64,000 nt of DNA from Alphaproteobacteria bacterium (GTDB taxonomy: Bacteria; Pseudomonadota; Alphaproteobacteria; CAAGCB01; CAG-977): assembly GCA_900768875.1 (NCBI GenBank), contig CAAGEP010000004.1:62001-126000 (forward strand), in the 5' to 3' direction. Below the pieces are notes generated by a model that saw only the letters and a list, made by a program, of their open reading frames with translations, did not search any database and had not been told where the DNA came from. Below are positions 36,116 to 44,380 of this stretch, in pieces. Numbering within the stretch: position 1 is the first letter of the stretch; each line of letters opens with the position of its first letter. A program made the position numbers and the translations under genes.

Positions 36116-37147
36116 ATGCTTGTTTTAGGAATAGAATCCAGTTGTGACGAAACGGCGGCGGCGGTTGTCGACGAAAACAAAAACCTGCTGTCTTCGGTTG
36201 TTTTTTCCCAGCCCGAGCACGTTTCGTTCGGCGGCGTCGTACCGGAAATCGCCGCGCGCGCCCATTTGGAAAAAATCACGTCCATCGTAACCGACGCCCT
36301 TTCCAAGGCGAACATCGGCTTTTCGGACCTTGACGCCGTGGCGGCTTCGGCGGGACCGGGGCTGATCGGCGGCGTGATTGTCGGCGTCATGACCGCCAAA
36401 GCGATTGCCGCCGTTCACAACATTCCTTTTATCGCCGTCAATCATCTGGAAGCGCACGCTTTGACCGCCCGTTTGGGACAAGACGTGCCTTTTCCGTACT
36501 TGCTGCTGCTGACATCGGGCGGACATTGCCAGATTTTGGTCGCCGAAGGCGTCGGCAAGTTCAAACGGTTGGGCGCGACGATTGACGACGCGGCGGGCGA
36601 AGCGTTCGACAAAGCCGCCAAAATGATGGGATTGGGATATCCCGGGGGACCGAAAGTCGAATCGTACGCCAAAAACGGCAATCCGAAGCGGTTTGACCTG
36701 CCGCGCCCGATGGTCGGCAAAGCGGGATGCGATTTGTCGTTTTCGGGGCTGAAAACGGCGGTGCGGCGCGTGGTCGAATCGTTTGGCGACTCGCCGATGA
36801 CCGAACGGGACAAAGCCGATTTGTGCGCCTGTTTCCAAGCCGCCGTTCTGGATTCGCTGTGTTCGCGGCTGAAAAACGGAATCAAGATTTTCAAGCGCGA
36901 CTATCCGCAAGGGACGCACTTGGTCGTCGCGGGCGGAGTCGCCGCCAATCAGGCTTTGCGCGGGGCGTTGGAAAAACTGTCGCAAAAATATAAATTGACG
37001 TTTGCCGCGCCGCCGTTAAAACTGTGTACGGACAACGGCGCAATGGTCGCGTGGGCAGGCATGGAACACCATTTGCTGGGACTGTCCGATTCTTTGGATT
37101 TCAGTCCCAGACCGCGGTGGCCTTTGGACCCCGCCGCCAAAAGATGA
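36116..37147 (+). CDS. tsaD: tRNA threonylcarbamoyladenosine transferase TsaD
   Basis: Catalytic subunit of the t6A37 tRNA modification complex, 343 residues. ASKHA-fold motifs are GIESSCDETAAAVV, PEIAARAHLEKI, the metal-binding NHLEAH (His110, His114), DDAAGEAFDKAAKMMGLGYP and CTDNGAMVAWAG. It needs TsaB, TsaC and TsaE, none here. gpsA follows after 16 bases, the common alphaproteobacterial order. Confidence 0.97.
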   Translation: MLVLGIESSCDETAAAVVDENKNLLSSVVFSQPEHVSFGGVVPEIAARAHLEKITSIVTDALSKANIGFSDLDAVAASAGPGLIGGVIVGVMTAKAIAAVHNIPFIAVNHLEAHALTARLGQDVPFPYLLLLTSGGHCQILVAEGVGKFKRLGATIDDAAGEAFDKAAKMMGLGYPGGPKVESYAKNGNPKRFDLPRPMVGKAGCDLSFSGLKTAVRRVVESFGDSPMTERDKADLCACFQAAVLDSLCSRLKNGIKIFKRDYPQGTHLVVAGGVAANQALRGALEKLSQKYKLTFAAPPLKLCTDNGAMVAWAGMEHHLLGLSDSLDFSPRPRWPLDPAAKR

Positions 37148-37163
37148 AAAGGGAGCTTTTGCA

Positions 37164-38153
37164 ATGAATAAAATCACGGTCATCGGCGCAGGCGCATGGG
37201 GAACGGCTTTGGCGCAAACGGCGTCGAAAAACGTTGAGTCCGTCACGATTTGGGTGCGCGAACCCGAACTGGTCGACGCGATTAACAAACAACACCGCAA
37301 CACGCTTTACCTGCCCGATGTTTTGCTGAGCGATAGAATCACCGCGACAAACGACTTGAACGCCTGCCTTGACGGGGCGGAAGCGGTGTTGCTGACCGTC
37401 CCCGCGCAATTCCTGCGCGCGGTCTGCAAACAGCTGAGCGCCGTTTGGAAACAAGGTCTGCCCGCCGTCGTGTGCGCCAAAGGCATCGAACAGAAAACAG
37501 GCGCGCTGATGAGCGAAATGCTGGCGGAAACCCTGCCGCAAGCTCCGCTTGCCCTGCTGTCGGGCCCCACGTTTGCCGAAGAAGTCGCTTTGAAAAAGCC
37601 GACTCTGGTAACCCTTGCCTGCGCCGATGAAAAATTGGGCAAAAAAATGGTCGAAACCCTCGGCACATCGACGTTCCGCCCCTATTACACGCCCGATGTC
37701 GTCAGCGTTCAAATCGGCGGAGCGGTCAAAAACGTCATGGCGATTGCCGCGGGTATCGTCGCCGGCAAAAAACTGGGCGACAACGCGCGCGCCGCTTTGA
37801 TTACGCGCGGTTTGGCGGAAATTTCCAGACTTGCCGTCGCTTTGGGCGGAAATCCGCAAACGCTGATGGGACTGGCGGGCTTGGGCGATTTGGTTTTGAC
37901 CGCGAACAGCACGCAGTCCCGCAACTTCACCGTCGGGCTGGAATTGGGCAAAGGCCGCGCTTTAAAAGACGTTTTGGCGGGAAAAAACACGGTTGCGGAA
38001 GGCGTGTTCACCGCGTCCGCCGTGTTGGAACGCGCCGCGACGGCGGGTGTCGAAATGCCGATTTGCGAAGGCTTGTCACGCATTATGAACGACGGCGCGA
38101 CGGTCGACGACGTTATTGCGACTCTGCTTGCCCGCCCGTTCAAAGCGGAATGA
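37164..38153 (+). CDS. gpsA: Glycerol-3-phosphate dehydrogenase [NAD(P)+]
   Basis: Makes sn-glycerol-3-phosphate for phospholipid synthesis; 329 residues. Nucleotide fold VIGAGAWGTALAQ, then SGPTFAEEVA, the catalytic-lysine block GGAVKNVMAIAAGIV, and GLAGLGDLVLT. GGGAG site before the ATG. Co-transcribed with tsaD. Glycerol-3-phosphate also feeds PgsA, encoded at 50.7 kb. Confidence 0.97.
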   Translation: MNKITVIGAGAWGTALAQTASKNVESVTIWVREPELVDAINKQHRNTLYLPDVLLSDRITATNDLNACLDGAEAVLLTVPAQFLRAVCKQLSAVWKQGLPAVVCAKGIEQKTGALMSEMLAETLPQAPLALLSGPTFAEEVALKKPTLVTLACADEKLGKKMVETLGTSTFRPYYTPDVVSVQIGGAVKNVMAIAAGIVAGKKLGDNARAALITRGLAEISRLAVALGGNPQTLMGLAGLGDLVLTANSTQSRNFTVGLELGKGRALKDVLAGKNTVAEGVFTASAVLERAATAGVEMPICEGLSRIMNDGATVDDVIATLLARPFKAE

Positions 38154-38163
38154 TTTAAAACGC

Positions 38164-38850
38164 TCAGCGCGCTTTCTTTTTAAACGCTTTCAGCAGTTGA
38201 ACAACCGAAGAAACGCCGTGTCCTTCCATGGACGGTTTGCGGCGGATGTCGTCCAGAATTTTGGACGACAGCTTGCGCGTCGACGAAAAACGCTTCAACA
38301 CGGCAGCCGCCGCTTTTCCCAAAGTCTGTTTGATTTTCTGCGCTTTATCCAAAACGCGGATGCCCAAGCACGTCATCGCGGGCGAATAAACGGGCAGCTG
38401 CGGCGGCAGTTTCAAATCCGCCTGTTTCAACGCTTTATAAGTAAAACAGACGCAGTTGTTGGACAGGATGTTGTATTTCGGCGGATTTGCTTTAGCGGCT
38501 TCCGCAAACGATTCGATTTTTTTGTATTGCGATTCCGTGATGTGATAGACCAGTTTGTCGTCATACGGTTCTTTGGAATCGTCAACGACCGCGCCCGCCA
38601 CTTTTTTAGAGGAAAAAATCGACCCCATGCGGTCTTTTTCCTCGACGTTTTCGTTGCCGACCATCGCGCAGACGGCGTGCAGACCGTACACCTTCTCAAC
38701 GCCGTTTTTGTCCGTAATGCCGAAAAAAACATGCCCGACCGCCGTTCCCAATTCTTCGGGATTGCGGGGCATAATCGCGTGCTTCAGCCGCCGCGGAATC
38801 ATCATATCGGGAGATTCGGAATAAATCGTCGCCTTACAATTCTTTTCCAT
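38164..38850 (-). CDS. Putative permuted papain-fold (YiiX/LRAT-like) hydrolase
   Basis: Protein of 228 residues. A histidine in GTAVGHVFFGIT (His40) precedes a cysteine in YNILSNNCVCFTYKAL (Cys133), the order expected of circularly permuted NlpC/P60-type enzymes, where H comes before C. Such folds act as amidases, acyltransferases or toxins. The C-terminal 80 residues are basic and helical. No signal peptide. The start at 38850 has an AGAGGA site and lies inside the upstream small gene (17-base overlap). The fold call is pattern-based and moderate. Confidence 0.65.
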   Translation of the reverse strand: MEKNCKATIYSESPDMMIPRRLKHAIMPRNPEELGTAVGHVFFGITDKNGVEKVYGLHAVCAMVGNENVEEKDRMGSIFSSKKVAGAVVDDSKEPYDDKLVYHITESQYKKIESFAEAAKANPPKYNILSNNCVCFTYKALKQADLKLPPQLPVYSPAMTCLGIRVLDKAQKIKQTLGKAAAAVLKRFSSTRKLSSKILDDIRRKPSMEGHGVSSVVQLLKAFKKKAR

Positions 38851-39193
38851 CGGCTTCGTCCTCTTTGACCGCGGTTGTAATCGCAAAAGCGTTGTACAGC
38901 GCATCGATTTTCATTTCGTTGTCCATATCGTCCGATGACAGGATTTCATCCATCCATTCATAGTCGGAACTTTCCGCCGCCCCGTCGGGCAAACGCCACA
39001 GAAAATCGACCAGAAGCATAACGTCCGCTTCGGTTTCAAAACCGTGCGACAAAGCCAGCTGACAACCGTCAATCAGCTTGTTTTTCAGCACTTCGTCATC
39101 CATTTCCGCCGTTTGTTCGGGAAAAGTCGTTTTCAAATACTGCATGCCGCGGTGAATAAAACGTTCCGCTTCCAATTCTTCTTGAGTAGACAT
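38834..39193 (-). CDS. Small acidic helical protein paired with papain-like gene
   Basis: Acidic protein of 119 residues (FIHRGMQYLKTTFPEQ; LALSHGFETEADVMLLVDFL; EWMDEILSSDDMDNEMKIDA). It is translationally coupled to the papain-like gene. Similar small helical proteins with a GxxxExDVxxxVDLxxxL pattern commonly sit beside secreted papain-like proteins in other Proteobacteria; that resemblance is from memory and unproven. It could be an adaptor, chaperone or immunity factor. Confidence 0.7.
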   Translation of the reverse strand: MSTQEELEAERFIHRGMQYLKTTFPEQTAEMDDEVLKNKLIDGCQLALSHGFETEADVMLLVDFLWRLPDGAAESSDYEWMDEILSSDDMDNEMKIDALYNAFAITTAVKEDEADGKEL

Positions 39194-39281
39194 TAAGACA
39201 CCTTTATTACTTTTGTCGTAGTATGACAGAGTTTTCCTGTTTAGGAAAGAATTTTTTGTCTAAAAATCAAAGGCGGCGGAA

Positions 39282-40568
39282 ATGAAAACAATCGGCGTGA
39301 TGACGGGCAATTCTTTGGACGGCGTCGATGCCGTATTAACCGACTTTTCGGGCGATAAAATCACGGACATCGCCTCTGTTTCCCTGCCGTTTTCCGTCGA
39401 TTTGACGCGCGATTTGCTGGCGTTCCGCGCGTTGGTCAAAGGCAAAGCCGTTTCCGAATTTGAAAACAGCCCTTTGTTCGCCGATGTTTTAAGCCGTTCT
39501 ACCGCTTTGGTCGCCGAAGCCGTCAACGCGATAAAACAGCCCGATGTTGTCGCCGTCGGACTGCACGGGCAGACGTGCGACCACTTTCCCCCCAGCGTCG
39601 CCAACGGGGAAAAACCGTATACTCTGCAGATTTTCGATGCTCAAAAACTGGCGGATTTGACGGGTATTCCCGTAATTTACGACTTTCGTTCCGACGATAT
39701 GATGAACGGCGGGGAAGGCGCGCCGCTCGCCCCCGCGCACAACGCGCACATTGCCGCCGACATGCGCGCCAAAGGCTTTGACAGCGTGGCGTTTTGCAAT
39801 GCGGGCAACACGGGCAACATCGCCGTCATCGCGGGCGATACGGTGCTTGGCTGGGATGTCGGCGCGTTCAACCACTTTGCCGACAAACTGACGCGTGAAT
39901 ATAAAGGCGTTCCGTGCGACACAAACGGACGGTTCGGCAAAACGGGACGGCTCCGCCCCGACTTTCTGCAAACGCTGTTTGACTCCGCCGCCGTTACAAA
40001 ATCAGGCGAAAACTTTTACACGCGCAAACCGCCGAAGTCGTCCGATCCGTCGTGGTACGTCCTGCCCGATTCGCCCTGCCCGTTCGCGGACACGCTCCGC
40101 ACCGTCGAATATTTAAGCGCGTACACGTTCTTTCACACTCTTTCCTTTATTCCCGAAAGCGTCCCGATGCCGCAAGCTTTTCTGACATTCGGCGGCGGCT
40201 GGAAAAATCCGCTGTGCGTTTCGGACTTCAAAGCTTTGCTGAACGGCACGGGTTTTGTCCTGCCCTGTCATCGCGCTTTGTTTGAAAAAATCCGCAAACG
40301 GTTCGCAAAGCCGCCCGTGTTCGCCCCGTCCGAAGAATACGGGTACAGCGGAACATATATGGAAGCGCGGATTTTCGCCGACGCGGCGTACAGCAAAATC
40401 ATCGGCCGGCCGTTTACTTTTCCGCCGACAACGGGGTGCGAATCGCCGACCGTCGCAGGAATCTTTTGTCTGCCGCGTAAAGCAGGAAAGTATTTGATTT
40501 CCGATTATTTGAAAAAGCCCGACGCGTGGAATAAAAAAGTCAGCCGCGCGGCTAAAGGGCTGTGGTAA
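39282..40568 (+). CDS. anmK: Anhydro-N-acetylmuramic acid kinase
   Basis: Recycles cell-wall anhydroMurNAc to MurNAc-6-phosphate. The 428-residue ASKHA kinase shows GVMTGNSLDGVDAV (usually GxMSGTSxDGxD), GLHGQTCDHFP, DFRSDDMMNGGEGAPLAPAH and the glycine motif FGGGWKNP. It is 50 or so residues longer than E. coli AnmK, mainly in the C-terminal half. The Ser/Thr changes in the first motif are conservative. No murQ or nagZ nearby. Its end overlaps the convergent metallopeptidase gene by 17 bases. Confidence 0.85.
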   Translation: MKTIGVMTGNSLDGVDAVLTDFSGDKITDIASVSLPFSVDLTRDLLAFRALVKGKAVSEFENSPLFADVLSRSTALVAEAVNAIKQPDVVAVGLHGQTCDHFPPSVANGEKPYTLQIFDAQKLADLTGIPVIYDFRSDDMMNGGEGAPLAPAHNAHIAADMRAKGFDSVAFCNAGNTGNIAVIAGDTVLGWDVGAFNHFADKLTREYKGVPCDTNGRFGKTGRLRPDFLQTLFDSAAVTKSGENFYTRKPPKSSDPSWYVLPDSPCPFADTLRTVEYLSAYTFFHTLSFIPESVPMPQAFLTFGGGWKNPLCVSDFKALLNGTGFVLPCHRALFEKIRKRFAKPPVFAPSEEYGYSGTYMEARIFADAAYSKIIGRPFTFPPTTGCESPTVAGIFCLPRKAGKYLISDYLKKPDAWNKKVSRAAKGLW

Positions 40569-41244
40569 AGCTGTACAAATACGCGGCGTTTTTCTTCAGC
40601 CAGCGTTCCGCCGCGGCAAATTCGGGATAAACATCCGCCACCGTTTTCCAAAAAGCGGGCGAGTGATTCATTTGCTTCAAGTGTGAAACTTCGTGCGCGA
40701 TGACGTAATCCGCAACGTAAAGCGGCGCGAATCCCAACCGCCACGACAAAGAAATATGCCCCGCGCGGTTACAACTGCCCCACCGCGAAACCGTGTCGCG
40801 AACGGCGACTTTCGTCGGTTTGACCTGCAAAGCCGCCGCAATTTCCAGCACTTTGGCTTGGGCGTAGGAACGAAACGTTTGCTTTAAAAAATCGGCGACG
40901 CGGCGGGGCAGATATTCGCTTTGCCCCGACACCCAAATCACGCCGCCCGACTGCCACACGCCGCGCTTGGCGTTCGGCGAATGATGAAGCACGACATCTT
41001 CGCCCAAAAACGAAAAAAACATGCCGTCGCAAAACACTTTGGGCGCGGGCAAAGAAGCCAGTTGAGCCGCTATCCACTCCGCCTTGCTTTGGGCGAAACC
41101 CAGTCCCGTTTTTTCAGCCGTGCGCGCCGGCAAAACCAAAACGGCGCGGCGGTTCATACGGTCGATTTTCAGCCGCACCCGTTTGGCGCGCGCCGACCGT
41201 TCGACACCGATTTCCATCGCTTCGCCCGCATGCCAGACAATCAC
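40552..41244 (-). CDS. YgjP/DUF45-type metallopeptidase-like protein
   Basis: Protein of 230 residues with the zinc motif HEVSHLKQMNHSPAFW (HExxH plus a downstream His) and the preceding block VRDTVSRWGSCNRAGHISLS, both typical of the DUF45/YgjP (WLM/SprT-like) family. Start is set at the GTG at 41244, whose GTGA overlaps the stop of the YcgN-like gene; the frame extends further upstream but that part lies antiparallel-free inside the neighbour and has no family likeness. Function of the family is uncertain. Confidence 0.85.
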   Translation of the reverse strand: MIVWHAGEAMEIGVERSARAKRVRLKIDRMNRRAVLVLPARTAEKTGLGFAQSKAEWIAAQLASLPAPKVFCDGMFFSFLGEDVVLHHSPNAKRGVWQSGGVIWVSGQSEYLPRRVADFLKQTFRSYAQAKVLEIAAALQVKPTKVAVRDTVSRWGSCNRAGHISLSWRLGFAPLYVADYVIAHEVSHLKQMNHSPAFWKTVADVYPEFAAAERWLKKNAAYLYSFTTAL

Positions 41245-41681
41245 AGGTCGTCCCACTCCACAATATAGTCTTGAAACTCCTCCTCGGGCTTCGGAGGAAC
41301 GGTTCTGCCCGACGCGGACATTTTCGCGGCGTGAACGCTGGTCGGATCGCCCGTTATCAGCGGATGCCATTTCGGCAAAGGCTTGCCTTCGTTCAGCAAA
41401 CGGTAAGCGCACGTTTTCGGCAGCCAGTAAATATCCTTGATGTCCTGCGGGCGGATTTGCACACATTCGGGAACGAACGCCTGCCTGTTTTCGTAATGAC
41501 GGCATCGGCACGTCACGGGATCCAGCAGTTTGCATGCGATATTGGTAAAAGCCAGTTCGCCGTCATCCTCGAACACGACTTTTTCCAAACAACATTTGCC
41601 GCACCCGTCGCAAACAGACTCCCATTCCTCGTGCGTCATCTGTTCCAGCGTTTTCGTTTCCCAAAACGGTTTGTTCTTCAT
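41241..41681 (-). CDS. YcgN-like cysteine-cluster protein (UPF0260)
   Basis: Protein of 146 residues with the N-terminal CDGCGKCCLEK cluster, then CRCRHYENRQAFVPECVQI and LPKTCAYRLLNEGKPLPKWH, matching the YcgN/UPF0260 family of putative metal or Fe-S proteins of unknown function. It is full length and is followed, with a four-base overlap, by the YgjP-like gene. Confidence 0.9.
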   Translation of the reverse strand: MKNKPFWETKTLEQMTHEEWESVCDGCGKCCLEKVVFEDDGELAFTNIACKLLDPVTCRCRHYENRQAFVPECVQIRPQDIKDIYWLPKTCAYRLLNEGKPLPKWHPLITGDPTSVHAAKMSASGRTVPPKPEEEFQDYIVEWDDL

Positions 41682-41693
41682 TGCCTTGCCCCG

Positions 41694-41725
41694 ATAAAAA
41701 GAAAGAGGCTTTCGCCCCTTTCTTT
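41694..41725 (-). terminator. Terminator after mucR-like gene
   Basis: On the minus strand AAAGAAAG / CTTTCTTT with inner GGC/GCC and a GAAA loop, then a T run. Confidence 0.8.
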
Positions 41726-41735
41726 GATTTTGAAA

Positions 41736-42146
41736 TCAAGCTTTCTTGCGGCGGTTGCCCAAACCGATTTTTTTGGCCAAATCGGAACGGCGTTCGGCGT
41801 AATTCGGCGCGACCAAAGGATAATCCGCGGGCAAGTTCCAACGAGCGCGGTATTCTTCGGGGGTCATGTTGTAGGCCGTCTTCAAGTGACGTTTCAGCAT
41901 TTTCAGTTTTTTGCCGTCTTCCAAGCAAACAATATAGTCGGGGAAAACGGATTTTTTGATAGCGACGGCGGGCTGGCGCGGTTCTTCGGCGGGCTGTTCT
42001 TCGACATTGACGGAAGCCAACGCTTTATAAACACTTTTAATCAACGCGGGCAACTCTTCCGCGGACAGCGTGTTGTTGGAAACGTGCGAAGAAACGATTT
42101 CCGTCGTGAACGCCAGCAAATCTTCATTGGTGAATTGTTCAGCCAT
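41736..42146 (-). CDS. MucR/Ros-family transcriptional regulator
   Basis: DNA-binding regulator of 136 residues, a family largely restricted to Alphaproteobacteria. The C-terminal zinc-finger-like domain reads PDYIVCLEDGKKLKMLKRHL then MTPEEYRARWNLPADYP and APNYAERRSDLAKKIGLG. Ligands by position are Cys74, Asp77, His87 and Ala91: the last is usually histidine, so the zinc site is degenerate or absent. MucR homologues act as H-NS-like repressors of envelope and virulence genes. Confidence 0.93.
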   Translation of the reverse strand: MAEQFTNEDLLAFTTEIVSSHVSNNTLSAEELPALIKSVYKALASVNVEEQPAEEPRQPAVAIKKSVFPDYIVCLEDGKKLKMLKRHLKTAYNMTPEEYRARWNLPADYPLVAPNYAERRSDLAKKIGLGNRRKKA

Positions 42147-42176
42147 TTTTTTACTCCTTATTAAACTATAGCTGAA

Positions 42177-42205
42177 CGTATAGAATACTTTTCAAGTAAA
42201 ATCAA
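42177..42205 (-). promoter_or_regulatory. Promoter candidate for mucR-like gene
   Basis: On the minus strand TTGATT, 17-base spacer, TATACG, in a very A/T-rich region of the kind MucR proteins bind; autoregulation is plausible. Confidence 0.45.
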
Positions 42206-42218
42206 TATAGAAGATAAT

Positions 42219-43271
42219 TTACTTTTCCAAAAAGCACGCATCGCCGTATGAAAAGAATCTGTATTCGCTTTCAATCGCGTGTTTGTAGGCGTTTTTCATG
42301 CACTCCGTCCCGCAAAACGCGCAAACCAGCATAAATAAAGTCGAACACGGCAAATGAAAGTTCGTAAACAGTGCGTCAATTCCCTTGAACCGATACCCCG
42401 GCGTAATGAAAATCGACGTTTCTTGATGAAACGGGTGTATCACGCGGTCGTCGTCCGCCGCGCTTTCCAACAAACGCAACGCCGTCGTGCCGATGGAAAC
42501 AATGCGCCGTCCGTTTTTGCGAGCGGTATTGATAATGTCAGCCGTTTCGGGCGAAATCACGCCGTATTCCGCGTGCATGACGTGGTCTGCGGTATCGTCG
42601 ACTTTGACGGGCAGAAAAGTGCCGCCGCCGACATGAAGTGTTACTTTGACGCTTTCGATTCCCCTGTCCGCGATTTTTTGCAGCAGCTCTTTGGTAAAGT
42701 GCAGTCCCGCCGTCGGCGCGGCGACCGCCCCCGGATTTTTGGCGTAAACGGTTTGATAGTTTGCTTTGTCTTCGCCGTATTCGGTTTGCTTGCGGTGAAT
42801 GTAGGGCGGCAAAGGCATGACGCCGTATTGTTCCAAAGCCGCAAACAGCGTTGACGGTTCAATCAGAAATTCCAAAATCACCGTTCCCGATTCGCCGCGT
42901 CCGATGACTTTCGCCTGCAAAGGTTCGGCTTCGGGCTTTAACGGCGGATAAAACGACACAACATCGCCCGCATGTAAACGGCGCGCGTTTTTAACCAAAG
43001 CCTCCCACGTCGTCAGCCCGACCGATTTGAACAAAGTCGCTTCGACGGACGCGTCGCCCCGTTTGCCGAACAGGCGCGCGGGAATGACTTTCGTGTCGTT
43101 GAAAACCAGCAAATCCGACGGACGGAACACATCGGGCAAATCGGCGATATGCAAATCTTCCAGCGTATCGGGAGCCGTAACGTGTAACAACTTCGCCGAC
43201 TCGCGGGGATCCGCGGGTCGGTCGGCTATCCGTTCTTTCGGCAGTTCAAAATCGAATTCTGAAACAAGCAC
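42219..43271 (-). CDS. queA: S-adenosylmethionine:tRNA ribosyltransferase-isomerase
   Basis: Queuosine-pathway enzyme of 350 residues adding the epoxycyclopentane ring to preQ1-tRNA. Family blocks are FDFELPKERIADRPA, LLVFNDTKVIPARLFG, PLPPYIHRK, AAPTAGLHFT and the C-terminal NFHLPCSTLFMLVCAF. The start is a GTG at 43271. The SUKH-like gene ends five bases upstream on the same strand, so they share a transcript. Confidence 0.95.
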   Translation of the reverse strand: MLVSEFDFELPKERIADRPADPRESAKLLHVTAPDTLEDLHIADLPDVFRPSDLLVFNDTKVIPARLFGKRGDASVEATLFKSVGLTTWEALVKNARRLHAGDVVSFYPPLKPEAEPLQAKVIGRGESGTVILEFLIEPSTLFAALEQYGVMPLPPYIHRKQTEYGEDKANYQTVYAKNPGAVAAPTAGLHFTKELLQKIADRGIESVKVTLHVGGGTFLPVKVDDTADHVMHAEYGVISPETADIINTARKNGRRIVSIGTTALRLLESAADDDRVIHPFHQETSIFITPGYRFKGIDALFTNFHLPCSTLFMLVCAFCGTECMKNAYKHAIESEYRFFSYGDACFLEK

Positions 43272-43276
43272 GGCTT

Positions 43277-43723
43277 TTACAGCATGCGGGGTTCAACGAC
43301 GGATTCAAACAAAGCGTCGAAAGCGTCGTGTTCTTCCATAACGTCGTGTCCCGTAAAGTCCAGCACTTCGTATTTTTCGTTGTCGGTGTTATAGACGTAC
43401 AAATCATCGTCCGCGCGTCCCAACAAAACGCACGAAGCCAATTCTTCGTTGTAATCCGCGAAATCTTCGTTCGCCGTGACAATGTCAATCAGCGTATAGT
43501 TGCTTTCGGGATCGGTTACGTTGTCGGTGCTGTAAAATTCGATACCGTTCCATGCAAAGCCGTTGACTTCGCGCAAAAAGTCGATGTAGCCCTGCGGAAT
43601 CGGGTGCAATCCGATTTCAGCCATGTCTTTCTGGCACTGCGCCAAATCTTTGCTGGACGCGGGGCGGACAATCATGGCGCCTTCGGCGGGGTCGGACAGT
43701 TTTTTGATAATATCTTCAATCAT
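43277..43723 (-). CDS. SUKH/YrhA (SMI1-KNR4-like) protein, possible immunity protein
   Basis: Acidic protein of 148 residues. GLHPIPQGYIDFLREVNGFA, then WNGIEFYSTDN and the C-terminal DFTGHDVMEEHDAFDALFES, fit the SUKH superfamily pattern (P-x-Y-x-x-FL-x-x-x-NG). SUKH proteins are the most common immunity proteins against nuclease toxins. The gene directly upstream on the same strand encodes an HNH nuclease-like protein, the canonical toxin-then-immunity order, 71 bases apart. It also precedes queA by five bases. Confidence 0.72.
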   Translation of the reverse strand: MIEDIIKKLSDPAEGAMIVRPASSKDLAQCQKDMAEIGLHPIPQGYIDFLREVNGFAWNGIEFYSTDNVTDPESNYTLIDIVTANEDFADYNEELASCVLLGRADDDLYVYNTDNEKYEVLDFTGHDVMEEHDAFDALFESVVEPRML

Positions 43724-43794
43724 TTCGCAATTCCCAAAACGGTTAAAACGTTATCTGACAGTTTAGCCAAAGCCAAGCCGTTCGGCAAGGCTTT

Positions 43795-44379
43795 TTATCG
43801 TCCGCCCTGCATTTGTTTTGCCAGAACCGCGGCGTTGACGGTCGTGTTCAGCCGTTCGTATTTGTTGGCGGGACGTTTCCAAACCCTGTCGCCGCACATC
43901 GGAATCTTGATTTTAAGCCCGTCTTGCACTTTTTTGTCCTTGATTTGAGGATCAATGACCAAGTGATGCAGTTCGTCATGCGGCGGGATCGGCATTAAAA
44001 TCAAGTTCGAAAAATCATTTTTGCCGCCGCCCGCAATGGGGTGCATGTGATGCACGTTATAGCCGTTGACGCTGCGGCCTTTGCGCATTTGTTCCAGCCC
44101 CTCATCGCCGATTCCGATGGCGCGCAAATCCTGTTCGAAGTTTTCCGCCAAATACTTCAAAAACTTGGGGCGCACTTCGCGTTTGAATTCTTCGCGGCGG
44201 TTGACGCGCGTTTGCTTGGGCGGCATTTTGTATTCGACTTCCGTCAGCGTAAAGCCGTTGATTTTATCGAAAGCGAACTTGCCTTGCGCCGCCTGCTCCT
44301 TGACCTGTTGGGACAGAAAGTTAAGACCGTTGCCGGCATTCGGGCGTTTGCGTTTGGCGTGAACGTATTTGTCTTCCAT
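43795..44379 (-). CDS. HNH-nuclease-like protein A
   Basis: Protein of 194 residues. The HNH core is GYNVHHMHPIAGGGKNDFSN (His110, His111, Asn121, Asn125) with downstream His134 and His138/139. It is preceded by a helical segment (LRAIGIGDEGLEQMRKG) shared with three paralogues at 47.9-49.7 kb. The basic N-terminus starts MEDKYVHAKRKRP. No signal peptide. The start at 44379 uses AAGGAG, which lies in the 3' arm of a terminator-like hairpin. A longer frame to 44937 runs antisense-free through the TapT-like gene and is not credible. The SUKH-like gene follows. Confidence 0.8.
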   Translation of the reverse strand: MEDKYVHAKRKRPNAGNGLNFLSQQVKEQAAQGKFAFDKINGFTLTEVEYKMPPKQTRVNRREEFKREVRPKFLKYLAENFEQDLRAIGIGDEGLEQMRKGRSVNGYNVHHMHPIAGGGKNDFSNLILMPIPPHDELHHLVIDPQIKDKKVQDGLKIKIPMCGDRVWKRPANKYERLNTTVNAAVLAKQMQGGR

Positions 44380-44380
44380 G

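Noticed and set aside
40552..41535. Long N-terminal extension of the YgjP-like protein
   Set aside because: The first 97 codons lie within the YcgN-like gene in another phase and resemble no family; GTG at 41244 with GTGA overlap is a better start.
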